Source: Nocardia vinacea (GTDB taxonomy: Bacteria; Actinomycetota; Actinomycetes; Mycobacteriales; Mycobacteriaceae). From it: a DNA stretch of 64,000 bases. The notes beneath the pieces were generated by a model. The model had not been told where the DNA came from. It did not search any database and was given only the letters and a program-made list of their open reading frames with translations. Below are positions 53,624-61,930 of this stretch, piece by piece. The stretch is from NCBI RefSeq assembly GCF_035920345.1, contig NZ_CP109149.1, forward strand, positions 9,796,001 through 9,860,000. The letters are read 5' to 3'. Every line of letters begins with the position of its first letter. The first letter of the stretch is position 1. The translations under genes and the position numbers were made by a program.

Positions 53624-54934
53624 GTGGCACTGAGCTCACCCACCCCGCCGGCTCCGCCGGCTGCCACCCACCTGACCCGCTCCGAGATCACCGCCATCGA
53701 CGCCGAACATGTCTGGCATCCCTACGGTGGCTTTCCCGCGACGACCGAACCGCTGGTGGTTTCCGGTGCTTCCGGAACCCGGCTCACCCTCGCCGACGGT
53801 CGGGAATTGGTCGACGGGATGAGTTCGTGGTGGGCCGCCATCCACGGCTATCGGCATCCGGTACTGGATGCCGCGCTGGTGGCGCAGTCGCAGCGGATGA
53901 GTCATGTGATGTTCGGCGGGCTCACCCATGAACCGGCAGCCCGACTCGCCAAGTTGCTCGTCGAGCTGACGCCCGCCGGTCTGGACAAGGTATTCCTGTG
54001 CGACTCCGGTTCGGTATCGGTCGAGGTCGCGGTGAAGATGTGCCTGCAGTACTGGCGCGCCGCGGGTAAGCCGGAGAAGCGGCGGCTGCTCACCTGGCGC
54101 GGCGGGTATCACGGCGATACCTTCACGCCGATGAGCGTGTGCGATCCGCAGGGCGGCATGCATGCGCTGTGGACCGATGTGCTCGCCGAGCAGATCTTCG
54201 CACCGGCACCGCCGCGTGAGTATTCGGCCGAATACGTGGCCGAGTTCGAACGGTTGCTTGCCGCGCATGCGGAGGAACTCGCGGCCGTCATCGTGGAGCC
54301 GGTCGTACAGGGCGCGGGCGGGATGCGCTGGCACGATCCGCGGTATCTGACCGACCTGCGGCGCCTGTGCGACGAGTACGGGGTGCTACTGGTTTTCGAT
54401 GAGATCGCGACCGGATTCGGGCGCACCGGAGCGCTTTTCGCGGCCGATCACGTCGGGGTGAATCCGGATGTCATGTGTGTGGGCAAGTCACTCACGGGCG
54501 GGTATCTGACCTTGGCCGCCGCGCTGTGCACCTCCCAGATCGCGGAGACCATCAGCGCCGAGCACGGCGGGCTCATGCACGGTCCAACCTTCATGGGTAA
54601 TCCGCTGGCCTGCGCGGTCGCGGTGGCCTCGATCGAGCTACTGCTGCAACGAGATTGGCGCGCCGAGGTGACCCGTATCGAAGCGGAGCTGAAAGCCGGT
54701 CTGGCCCCGGCGCGTTCGCTGCCCGGGGTGGCGGATGTGCGGGTGCTGGGGGCGATCGGCGTCGTGCAACTCGATCATCCGGTGGATATGCGCAAGGCCA
54801 CCCACGCCGCCGTCGAAGCGGGCGTCTGGCTGCGCCCCTTCCGCGATCTGATCTACACCATGCCGCCCTTCATCAGCACGACCGAGGACATCGAACGCAT
54901 CACCGCGGGGATAGTCGCCGCCGCCCAGGCCTGA
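53624..54934 (+). CDS. bioA: Adenosylmethionine-8-amino-7-oxononanoate aminotransferase
   Basis: PLP aminotransferase of 436 aa that converts KAPA to DAPA in biotin synthesis, using SAM as amino donor. Segments [55 protein letters not shown] and the PLP lysine in [15 protein letters not shown] are typical. GTG 53624 is preceded by GAGGA and gives a normal length; an upstream in-frame start at 53519 would run through the operator. It is separated from bioF-bioD by one opposing gene. Confidence 0.95.
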   Translation: MALSSPTPPAPPAATHLTRSEITAIDAEHVWHPYGGFPATTEPLVVSGASGTRLTLADGRELVDGMSSWWAAIHGYRHPVLDAALVAQSQRMSHVMFGGLTHEPAARLAKLLVELTPAGLDKVFLCDSGSVSVEVAVKMCLQYWRAAGKPEKRRLLTWRGGYHGDTFTPMSVCDPQGGMHALWTDVLAEQIFAPAPPREYSAEYVAEFERLLAAHAEELAAVIVEPVVQGAGGMRWHDPRYLTDLRRLCDEYGVLLVFDEIATGFGRTGALFAADHVGVNPDVMCVGKSLTGGYLTLAAALCTSQIAETISAEHGGLMHGPTFMGNPLACAVAVASIELLLQRDWRAEVTRIEAELKAGLAPARSLPGVADVRVLGAIGVVQLDHPVDMRKATHAAVEAGVWLRPFRDLIYTMPPFISTTEDIERITAGIVAAAQA

Positions 54935-54938
54935 CGCG

Positions 54939-55256
54939 TCAGGCGCGTTTGCGGGTGTCGTGCGCGGTTCCCGCGTTCTCGGGACGGTCGGTGTCGGAGA
55001 CGATCTCCCAGACCCGGAAGACACAGTGGTAGTCGTCGGCCCAGCCGGAGGCGATCAGCAGGTAGGTGTCGCCATCGCGCAGCAGGACGCGGCGACCCGG
55101 AAGTCTCGGATGCTGCGGGGTGAAGGTGGGCACGAGCGAGTGCAACTTGGCCACGGCCTGCTCGCGCGTGCCGACCACCTCCGCGAGAACCCGCGGCGAC
55201 CAACGCTGATCGCCGGAACCTGTTGTCTCTTCGACGACTATCGCCCACCGTGGCAT
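54939..55256 (-). CDS. Conserved hypothetical protein between bioA and bioF
   Basis: A 105-aa soluble protein beginning MPRWAIVVEETTGSGDQRWSP and containing REQAVAKLHSLVPTFTPQHP, GRRVLLRDGDTYLLIASGWADDYHCVFRVWEI. Strong coding character and no TM or signal sequence; one cysteine. It reads toward bioA with only 4 bp between stops, and its start is 133 bp from bioF. I recall related short actinobacterial proteins without assigned function. Its place inside the biotin locus may be chance. Confidence 0.75.
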   Translation of the reverse strand: MPRWAIVVEETTGSGDQRWSPRVLAEVVGTREQAVAKLHSLVPTFTPQHPRLPGRRVLLRDGDTYLLIASGWADDYHCVFRVWEIVSDTDRPENAGTAHDTRKRA

Positions 55257-55358
55257 TCGGCCCTACTCCCTCTGGCGGAAATGCCGCGCCACCGTCAGTC
55301 GGTGGCGACCTTCAACGATTGGCTCCAACGGTACCAGCACCAGACCCCTACCATGCGG

Positions 55359-55375
55359 CTTGAACGGTGTTCAAG
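55359..55375. promoter_or_regulatory. Biotin-regulon operator (BioQ-like) upstream of bioF
   Basis: CTTGAAC-GGT-GTTCAAG is the exact reverse complement of the bioA site. It abuts the bioF -10 hexamer TATGCT (55376-55381), which ends 8 nt before the GTG start. Repressor bound here would cover the -35 to -10 interval. Confidence 0.82.
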
Positions 55376-55389
55376 TATGCTGCGGAGCT

Positions 55390-56538
55390 GTGACTACCGA
55401 TCCGTTGGGCTGGCTTGACGAACGCGCCGCCGAGCGCGTGCGTGTCGGGTTGCGCCGTGAGCTGCGACCCCGTGCGGCACAGTCGCTATCGATCGACCTC
55501 GCCTCCAATGACTACCTCGGGCTGGTACGTCATCCGGAGGTCATCGAGGGCGCGATCGAGGCCGTGCGACGCTGGGGTACCGGGTCGACCGGATCCCGGC
55601 TCGTCACCGGGACCACAGCCGAACACGAGCAGCTCGAGACCGAACTCGCCGAATTCGTCGGCGCCGAGGCCGGTTTGGTCTTCGCCTCCGGCTACGCCGC
55701 CAACCTCGGGGTGGTGACAGCGCTCTCCGGGCGGGGCGCGCTGGTCGTCTCCGATGCGGCCAGCCACGCTTCACTGGTCGACGCCTGCCGGCTCTCGCGC
55801 TCGCGCGTGGAGATCGCCGCGCACTGCGATGTCGAGGCGGTCGAGCGGTTGCTGGCCGAGCGGACCGAGGAACGGGCACTGGTACTTACCGATTCGGTGT
55901 TCAGCGCCGACGGTGATATGGCTCCGCTGGTCGAGTTGCACCGGGTCACCCGGGCGAATGGCGCGGTACTGATCGTGGACGAGGCGCACGGGCTCGGTGT
56001 ACGCGGCGCGGGTGGGCGCGGGCTGGTGCACGAGGTCGGCTTGGCCGGGGAACCGGATCTCGTCGTGACCGCGACCCTGTCGAAAGCCCTTGCCGCACAG
56101 GGTGGTGCGGTATTAGCCAGCGAGCGTGTGCGTGCGCATCTCATCGATGCGGCGCGCACGTTCATTTTCGATACCGGACTCGCGCCCGCCGCGGTCGGTG
56201 CGGCGCGGGCGGCGCTGCGGTTGTTGCGTCGAGAGCCCGAGATGGCGGGTCGGGTGTTGCAGCGGGCGGCCGATATCGCGCGCATTGCCGGTGTGGCGGA
56301 ACCGGATTCGGCGGTTGTCTCGGTGGTGCTCGGCGAGGCGCAGGTCGCGTATGACGCCGCGCAGGCATGCCGTGCACGTGGACTCGATGTCGGATGCTTC
56401 CGTCCGCCGACGGTGCCCGAGGGGACATCGCGGCTGCGGCTCACCGCACGAGCGAATCTGACTTCCGGCGAACTCGACACCATCGCAACGGTCCTCGGCG
56501 AGGTGCTGACCCAGGCGCGTGGATTGGTGACCGCATGA
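55390..56538 (+). CDS. bioF: 8-Amino-7-oxononanoate synthase
   Basis: PLP enzyme of the alpha-oxoamine synthase family, 382 aa, condensing pimeloyl thioester with alanine to KAPA. Signatures: [73 protein letters not shown] and the PLP lysine in [15 protein letters not shown]. The GTG start is set by the promoter/operator arrangement. The stop overlaps the bioD start (ATGA), so the two are coupled. Confidence 0.95.
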   Translation: MTTDPLGWLDERAAERVRVGLRRELRPRAAQSLSIDLASNDYLGLVRHPEVIEGAIEAVRRWGTGSTGSRLVTGTTAEHEQLETELAEFVGAEAGLVFASGYAANLGVVTALSGRGALVVSDAASHASLVDACRLSRSRVEIAAHCDVEAVERLLAERTEERALVLTDSVFSADGDMAPLVELHRVTRANGAVLIVDEAHGLGVRGAGGRGLVHEVGLAGEPDLVVTATLSKALAAQGGAVLASERVRAHLIDAARTFIFDTGLAPAAVGAARAALRLLRREPEMAGRVLQRAADIARIAGVAEPDSAVVSVVLGEAQVAYDAAQACRARGLDVGCFRPPTVPEGTSRLRLTARANLTSGELDTIATVLGEVLTQARGLVTA

Positions 56539-57212
56539 GTGTGCTGTTCGTGACCGGTACGTCGACGGAGGTCGGCAAGACCGTGGTGACCGCCGCGCTC
56601 GCCGCGGCCGCGCTGGCCGCCGGTCGGTCGGTGGCGGTGTGCAAACCGGCCCAAACCGGTGTGGCGCCGGGCGAATCCGGCGATCTCGCCGAAGTCGAAC
56701 GCCTCACCGGTGTCACGAGAACGGTCGAGATCGCCCGCTATCCCGATCCGTTGGCTCCGGATACCGCGGCGCGTCGGTGCGGGCAGCCGCTGTTGACGCT
56801 GAGTGAAACCGCCGCCGCCATCGACTCACTCGCCGATGCGGATCTGACCCTGGTCGAAGGCGCAGGCGGATTGCTGGTCCGCCTCGGCGAATTCACACTG
56901 CTCGAGCTGGCGCAGAAGCTCGACGCTCCGGTGCTCGTGGTCGCCGCGGCTGGGCTCGGGACTCTCAACCACAGCGAATTGACCATCCGCGCACTGTCAT
57001 CATCCAGTGTCCGCTGCGCGGGTCTGGTGATCGGCTCGTGGCCTGACGAGCCTGGGTTGGCGGAGGAGTGCAATCGCACTGATCTGGCCCGGGTTACCGG
57101 AGTCGAGTTGGTCGGCGCGATACCTGCAGGAGCGGGTGGGTGGGATCGCGAGCGGTTCTCCGCCGCTGCACCTGGTTGGTTCACTCCCGGTTGGTCTGCG
57201 CTCGGCCAGTAG
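56535..57212 (+). CDS. bioD: Dethiobiotin synthetase
   Basis: ATP-dependent carboxylase of 225 aa that closes the ureido ring to form dethiobiotin. P-loop [18 protein letters not shown] at the N-terminus, CKPAQTGV, and [14 protein letters not shown] are diagnostic. Translationally coupled to bioF by a 4-bp overlap. bioB, needed for the final step, is not downstream as a neighbour here; the next sequence is repetitive and contains a broken gene. Confidence 0.95.
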   Translation: MSVLFVTGTSTEVGKTVVTAALAAAALAAGRSVAVCKPAQTGVAPGESGDLAEVERLTGVTRTVEIARYPDPLAPDTAARRCGQPLLTLSETAAAIDSLADADLTLVEGAGGLLVRLGEFTLLELAQKLDAPVLVVAAAGLGTLNHSELTIRALSSSSVRCAGLVIGSWPDEPGLAEECNRTDLARVTGVELVGAIPAGAGGWDRERFSAAAPGWFTPGWSALGQ

Positions 57213-57230
57213 GTTTCCGCAGCGGCGGGT

Positions 57231-57380
57231 TGTCTCGGTGAGATGCATCGACCGGCAACTGAGGGCGCGGGCTGGTAGCGAGCGCAGCGCGACTGCTGGA
57301 TGAGCGGGTGGCCCGCTGTCTCGCTGAGATGCATCGATCGGCAGCTGAGCATCGGCTGGGTAGCGAGCGCAGAGCGACTG
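57231..57380. repeat. Two imperfect 65-bp direct repeats, period about 86 bp
   Basis: Unit 57231-57295 and unit 57317-57380 share TGTCTCGGTGAGATGCATCGA-type starts (one to two changes) and end in TAGCGAGCGCAG-GCGACTG. They lie between bioD and the truncated FecCD gene. No coding frame is preserved across them. Confidence 0.75.
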
Positions 57381-57408
57381 TTCGGAGGGACGGCGGCGCT
57401 GTCGGCCT

Positions 57409-57663
57409 TCAAATGAACGGCACCGTACGCGGCACCCGCAGCTGCCACACGATGGTGTCGAGCCCGAGATCGGCGGGCACGCCACCGACGATCCGATGTC
57501 GCAGCACCTCCAATACCGAGGTGACCGGCAGCGTCTCCGCGCCGAAACCGGTCGCGACGATCATCGCCGCGATCAGCAGCACACCGAGCACCGGAACCGC
57601 GATCGCCAAGCGACGGTTCGATATTCGTATGTGGGTACCGCCGGATGTGCGCGCACGCATCAT
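57409..57663 (-). pseudogene. Truncated FecCD-type iron-siderophore ABC permease
   Basis: Only the first 84 residues of what should be a protein of about 340 aa. After a short basic start, one TM helix (LAIAVPVLGVLLIAAMIVATGFG) and the family segment LPVTSVLEVLRHRIVG...DTIVWQLRVPRTV are present. LRVPRT normally leads into the conserved AALLVGA-type helix; here the frame ends after VPFI. I could not pick up the missing part in other frames downstream. No siderophore-uptake partner genes are nearby. Best read as a gene remnant beside direct repeats. Confidence 0.7.
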
Positions 57664-57871
57664 CGGTACTGCTCCATGGGCAAATCGCGGCCTCTCAGAG
57701 TTGTCCCGGCGAGGGAGGTCTGACTTTCGCCGCGAGGGCGATCACAGTGGCGCAACCGTTCCGGAATTGCACCGGATTCCCGCACCCGCCGGGATGACGG
57801 CCCGAACTCTACCCGTTCGGTCGGGTTCACCGCCGCCATCGGGTCACCTGGCAGCACTCGCGAACCGTACC

Positions 57872-57877
57872 TAGAGT
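57872..57877 (+). promoter_or_regulatory. -10 hexamer TAGAGT, leaderless type
   Basis: TAGAGT ends 7 nt before ATG 57885. The intervening GGAGAAG could also act as a Shine-Dalgarno, though it is very close to the start. Confidence 0.4.
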
Positions 57878-57884
57878 GGAGAAG

Positions 57885-59051
57885 ATGTCGCCGTTGGACG
57901 ATCGGCACCCGTCCACCGTCTCGGACTGGGACGACGCGCGACGGAGGGCCCGGCTTCGGGAGACTCGTCTCGGGCACGGGTGGCAGACGTTGCGCCGTAC
58001 CAGATTGGCGCTGCTGCGGGTCGCCTTGGTATTGCTCGCTGGGCTCATCGTGTTCGCCCAGTACTGGGTGCACGACGTCACCCCGGAACGCGATCGGCTC
58101 GCGCGCACCGAACCCGCCGTCCTGCCGATCGCCAACCCCGCGCACGATCGCGACTGGGACACGGTCGTCGTCGATATGGTCGGTCTCGGTGGACTCAATG
58201 CCAGCAATACCGCGGCCGCGCTGCCCGCCCTCAGCGATATGGGCGTGGTCTGGGCCATCAAATACGACAATCAAGGTATAGACACCAAGGTGATCGCGGA
58301 TCTGATCATCCGCGCCGCCCAGATGTCGGGGCTGAAGAACGTTGTGCTGGTCGGACACAGCATGGGCGGGGTCATCGCGCTCGAGGTGGCGCGGCATATC
58401 CACCTCGACAGCGACCTGCGCCTAGCGGGAGTGATTCTGGACTGCACGCCGGTGGATTTGAATGCGGTGCGTCCGGAGAGTCGCGGTGCGGGCGAGGATA
58501 TGGTGCGCTGGATGGGGTGGCTGCCGGGGGCGCGGGAAAGCCGAACGCTGCGGCTGGCGGTCGAAACCTACGCGCGCCGTGATCGATTCGTCGATCGCGG
58601 GGCCACTGGGTTACGCGGAGTCCGGCTCGAACCATTGCGCGATGTCGTCGAAGAAGTGTTGCGCGAGAAGGTCTTCTCCAAAGACGCGGCCAGCAACGGC
58701 CTGATCGAGACGCAGTTCCTGGCGATCGTGGCGGGCGGTGCGATCAACGATCTGCGCGCGCTGTCCCGACCCGCCGACGGCAAACCGCGCCCGGCCATCG
58801 TCTTCATCCGCCCGCGCAATCCGGATAACGACCGGGTGGTGGATGTCGAGTACTCCCACGAGGTGCTCATCGAGCGGGCCGGTGGCGTCGACGGCTCGCT
58901 GCTGGTCGTCATGCCGCGAAATACCGGGCACGCCAATCCGATGCAGCGCCCCGAGGAGTACAACCGGATTATCGACCAGCAGATCCTGCCGTTCATCCAG
59001 CGATATCAGGAGCAGATGCGCGCGACGATCTCCGCGGCGGCGCCGCGCTGA
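57885..59051 (+). CDS. Membrane-anchored alpha/beta hydrolase
   Basis: A 388-aa protein: a cytoplasmic basic N-terminus (about 40 residues), one TM helix (LALLRVALVLLAGLIVFAQYW) and an extracytoplasmic alpha/beta-hydrolase domain. The domain has nucleophile elbow LVGHSMGGVIALEVARH (Ser159), LDCTPVDLN and a late histidine in NTGHANPMQRPEEYN. A lipase or esterase acting on envelope lipids is plausible; substrate unknown. GTG 57876 would add three residues but overlaps the -10. Next gene downstream follows a tandem repeat. Confidence 0.85.
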   Translation: MSPLDDRHPSTVSDWDDARRRARLRETRLGHGWQTLRRTRLALLRVALVLLAGLIVFAQYWVHDVTPERDRLARTEPAVLPIANPAHDRDWDTVVVDMVGLGGLNASNTAAALPALSDMGVVWAIKYDNQGIDTKVIADLIIRAAQMSGLKNVVLVGHSMGGVIALEVARHIHLDSDLRLAGVILDCTPVDLNAVRPESRGAGEDMVRWMGWLPGARESRTLRLAVETYARRDRFVDRGATGLRGVRLEPLRDVVEEVLREKVFSKDAASNGLIETQFLAIVAGGAINDLRALSRPADGKPRPAIVFIRPRNPDNDRVVDVEYSHEVLIERAGGVDGSLLVVMPRNTGHANPMQRPEEYNRIIDQQILPFIQRYQEQMRATISAAAPR

Positions 59052-59060
59052 GGGGAATGG

Positions 59061-59170
59061 GAGCCCGGCGGGGTGGGTGAACACAGGGGGATGGCAGCTG
59101 GCGGAGCCGGCGGGGTGGGTGAACACAGGGGGATGGCAGCTGGCGGAGCCGACGGGGTGGGTGAACACAG
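59061..59170. repeat. Tandem repeat, about 42-bp unit, 2.6 copies
   Basis: Copies start at 59061, 59104 and 59146 (third partial). Each begins GAGCC(C)G and contains GGGGTGGGTGAACACAG; the first two also share GGGGATGGCAGCTGGCG. The first unit is 43 bp because of one extra C. The repeat lies between the hydrolase stop and the ABC transporter operon. Confidence 0.85.
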
Positions 59171-59206
59171 TTGGAATCGGGCGCTGCGTTGGAATCAGGC
59201 TAAGGC

Positions 59207-59227
59207 AAACCGTATGCGTGCCGGTTT
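59207..59227. promoter_or_regulatory. Inverted repeat upstream of the sulfonate-type ABC operon
   Basis: AAACCG-N9-CGGTTT, 20 bp before the binding-protein ATG. A TTGGAATC(G/A)GGC direct repeat (59171 and 59189) lies just upstream. It could be an operator for sulfur-limitation control; the assignment is tentative. Confidence 0.4.
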
Positions 59228-59247
59228 CATCTTGATTCAATCACCGC

Positions 59248-60336
59248 ATGTTCCGACCACGTACGTTCCTGACCGGCCTGCACGGCCGCACTATTGCCGC
59301 GTTGCTCGCTGCGGCGACCGTTGCGAGCCTGGGTTTGACCGGCTGCGCGAGCGACGACACGCCGGTCGGTAAAACCGACGCCCCGCTGCCCACCGAAATC
59401 CCCGCGGGCACAAAGCTCGTGCTCGCCGATCAACAAGAGCGGTTCAAGTCGGTACTCCAGTTCTCCGGCGAACTCGACAAGTTGCCGTTCAAGGTGGAGT
59501 TCGCCAATTTCATCGGTGGACCGGCCATCCTGGAGGCATTCCGGGCCGGTGCCGCCGATGTTGCGACCGTCGGCGATGTCCCGCCGATCCATGCGCAGGT
59601 TGCCGGGCAGGACGTGCCGATCGTCGCGGCTTACCAATCCAATCCCAACGCACTGAAACTTGCGGTGGCGCCGGGCAAGACGGCCACCACGCTCGCCGAT
59701 CTCAAGGGCAAGAAGATCGCCTACGCGGAGGGCACCGCCCAACAGGCCGCGGTGCTGCGGGCGCTCGCCAAGGCCGGGCTGAAACCCACTGATGTGCAAC
59801 TCGTTCGGCTGCAGCTCGCGGAATTCCTGGACGCGGTGCGCACCGGGCAGGTCGATATCGCGCCGCTGGCCGAACCGAACGTCACCCGGCTGTTGCGTAC
59901 TCCGGGCGCCTCGCTGATCCCGGATTCGGAGACCACCGGCATCTACGGCGGTGTCGGCTACCTGTACGCGCGCCGCGCCGCGGTGACCGATCCGGCCAAG
60001 GCAGCGGCGACTCGGGCGGTGGTCGCCGCCTACATTCGCGCCTACCAGTGGGTCAATAACCACCAGGAGGAGTGGGCGCGCAAATACTACGTCGAGAACC
60101 AGAAGGTCAGCGCCGACGATGCCAAACGCATCGTCGACTCGTTCGGCACCTACACCTTCCCGCATCTGGATCAGCAGCTCATCGATCGCCAGCAGGGCAC
60201 CATCGACGCGATCGACAACGCGGGCGAACTGCCCAAAAAGGTGCGCGCCGCCGACGATTTCGATCTGCGCTTCGACGCCGTCATCACCCAGGCCGTCACC
60301 GAGAGCGGCGCCGCGTTCGAACCGAAGGCGAAATAG
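59248..60336 (+). CDS. ABC transporter substrate-binding lipoprotein, sulfonate/nitrate type
   Basis: A 362-aa lipoprotein with a signal peptide ending SLGLTGC. The mature protein is of the SsuA/TauA/NMT1 type: ADQQERFKSVLQFSGELDKLPFKVEFANFIGGPAILEAFRAGAADVATVGDVPP, and LKGKKIAYAEGTAQQAAVLRALAKAGL, in order. Expected ligand: an aliphatic or aromatic sulfonate or a related sulfur source, because a flavin monooxygenase closes the operon. ATG 59248; two bases separate its stop from the permease start. Confidence 0.9.
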   Translation: MFRPRTFLTGLHGRTIAALLAAATVASLGLTGCASDDTPVGKTDAPLPTEIPAGTKLVLADQQERFKSVLQFSGELDKLPFKVEFANFIGGPAILEAFRAGAADVATVGDVPPIHAQVAGQDVPIVAAYQSNPNALKLAVAPGKTATTLADLKGKKIAYAEGTAQQAAVLRALAKAGLKPTDVQLVRLQLAEFLDAVRTGQVDIAPLAEPNVTRLLRTPGASLIPDSETTGIYGGVGYLYARRAAVTDPAKAAATRAVVAAYIRAYQWVNNHQEEWARKYYVENQKVSADDAKRIVDSFGTYTFPHLDQQLIDRQQGTIDAIDNAGELPKKVRAADDFDLRFDAVITQAVTESGAAFEPKAK

Positions 60337-60338
60337 CA

Positions 60339-61205
60339 ATGGCTACCTTGGACGCCGGTGTACTCGGCCGGATCGGACGAAGTTCACGCACCGCCGCGGA
60401 GCCGGTATTGGCCCGCCGCAAGCCGACTCGGCCCCGGCTCGGACCGGGCCGCCCGATTCCGTTCGGCATCGCCATCGGGCCCGTACTGCTGATCGCGGCA
60501 TGGGTGATCGGATCCGCCTCGGGCGCATTGGATGAGCAGACACTGCCCGCGCCGTGGACGGTCGCCGAGACCGCACGCGATCTGCTCGCCGACGGCAGAC
60601 TGCAGTCGAACCTGCTGACTTCGCTGAAGCGCGCGGCCTGGGGCCTCGGGCTCGGTGTGGTGATCGGTGTGGTGCTCGCCTTGATCGCCGGATTGAGCCG
60701 TGTCGGTGAAGCCCTGCTGGACGGGCCGATTCAGATCAAACGCTCGATTCCGACGCTGGCGCTGATTCCGCTGTTCATCGTGTGGTTCGGCATCGGTGAG
60801 GACATGAAGCTCATCGTCATCACGACCAGTGTGGCGATTCCGATCTACATCAATACCCACGCGCAATTGCGTGGTGTCGACAGCCGGTATGTGGAATTGG
60901 CTGCGACGGTGGGGCTTTCGCGCTGGGGATTCATCCGCCGGATCGCGTTGCCGGGTTCGCTGCCCGGATTCTTCACGGGCCTGCGGCTGGCGGTCACGAT
61001 TTCCTGGCTGGCATTGGTCGTGGTCGAACAGGTGAATGCCACCAGCGGCATCGGCTATCTGATGACGCAGGCGCGTACCTACGGCCAGATCGACGTCATC
61101 GTGGTCGGCCTGGTGATCTACGGCCTGCTCGGACTGTTCGGCGATCTCGCCGTGCGCGCGACGGAACGGAGGGCACTGTCATGGCGGCAGACGATCGCGG
61201 ACTGA
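60339..61205 (+). CDS. ABC transporter permease, SsuC-like
   Basis: A 288-aa inner-membrane permease with six TM helices. The cytoplasmic coupling loop is VELAATVGLSRWGFIRRIALPGSLPGFFTGLRLA (EAA-type motif). SIPTLALIPLFIVWFGIGEDMKLIVI is typical of SsuC/TauC. A charged N-terminal region of about 45 residues precedes the first helix. The 3' end overlaps the ATPase gene by 25 bp. Confidence 0.92.
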   Translation: MATLDAGVLGRIGRSSRTAAEPVLARRKPTRPRLGPGRPIPFGIAIGPVLLIAAWVIGSASGALDEQTLPAPWTVAETARDLLADGRLQSNLLTSLKRAAWGLGLGVVIGVVLALIAGLSRVGEALLDGPIQIKRSIPTLALIPLFIVWFGIGEDMKLIVITTSVAIPIYINTHAQLRGVDSRYVELAATVGLSRWGFIRRIALPGSLPGFFTGLRLAVTISWLALVVVEQVNATSGIGYLMTQARTYGQIDVIVVGLVIYGLLGLFGDLAVRATERRALSWRQTIAD

Positions 61206-61930
61206 ATGTGGTCCGAACCCGCGGGCTGCGCAGGGGTTTCGGCGATCGCGTGGTGTTGCACGGTATCGATCTCGATATCGCGCGCGGCGAATTCGTCGCA
61301 CTGCTCGGGCGCAGTGGTTCGGGTAAGAGCACCTTGCTGCGCGCGCTGGCCGAGCTGGATCGCGATGTGCTCGGCTCGGGTGAGTTGCGAGTGCCGACGG
61401 AACGTGCGGTGGTGTTCCAGGACTCGCGGCTGCTGCCGTGGAATCGGGTACTGGACAATGTGACTCTCGGTTTGAAGAGTGCCGATGCCGCCGGGCGCGG
61501 TCGCACCGCGCTGGCGGAAGTCGGCCTCGCCGGGCGGGAAAAGGCCTGGCCCAAGGAGCTTTCCGGAGGTGAGCAACAGCGCGTCGCCTTGGCGCGGTCT
61601 CTGGTCCGGGAACCGGAGTTGTTGCTGGCCGATGAGCCTTTCGGTGCGCTGGATGCGCTCACCCGCATCAAAATGCATGTGCTGCTGCAGGATCTGTGCG
61701 CCAGGCACAAGCCGGCCGTCTTGCTGGTGACCCACGATGTCGATGAAGCGGTGCTGCTCGCCGACCGCGTACTCGTCCTCGACGAGGGACGCATCGCCGT
61801 CGACCAGCGGATCGATCTGGAACGTCCACGCCGCCACATCGATCCGGACTTCAACCGCCTACGCGAACTGCTGCTTTCCAGCCTCGGCGTCGATGTCGCG
61901 GCCCTGCACGATGAGAAGAAAGCCTCATGA
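61181..61930 (+). CDS. ABC transporter ATP-binding protein, SsuB-like
   Basis: A 249-aa ATPase: Walker A GRSGSGKSTLL, Q-loop VVFQDSRLLPW, signature LSGGEQQRVALARSL, Walker B LLLADEPFGALDA and switch His in VTHDVDEAVLLADR. The DSRLLPW and DEPFGALDALTR variants are typical of sulfonate/nitrate/taurine importers. Coupled to the permease gene before it (25-bp overlap) and to the monooxygenase gene after it (ATGA overlap). Confidence 0.94.
   Translation: MAADDRGLNVVRTRGLRRGFGDRVVLHGIDLDIARGEFVALLGRSGSGKSTLLRALAELDRDVLGSGELRVPTERAVVFQDSRLLPWNRVLDNVTLGLKSADAAGRGRTALAEVGLAGREKAWPKELSGGEQQRVALARSLVREPELLLADEPFGALDALTRIKMHVLLQDLCARHKPAVLLVTHDVDEAVLLADRVLVLDEGRIAVDQRIDLERPRRHIDPDFNRLRELLLSSLGVDVAALHDEKKAS

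Noticed and set aside
57000..57485. Minus-strand frames with repeated ARYQPAPSVAGRCIS-type segments
   Set aside because: The protein-level repetition simply mirrors the DNA direct repeats at 57231-57380 and overlaps bioD; no coding evidence.
58611..59240. Minus-strand frame with VFTHPAGSASCHPP repeats
   Set aside because: The 14-residue repeat is the translation of the 42-bp minisatellite and runs antisense into the hydrolase gene. Not a credible protein.
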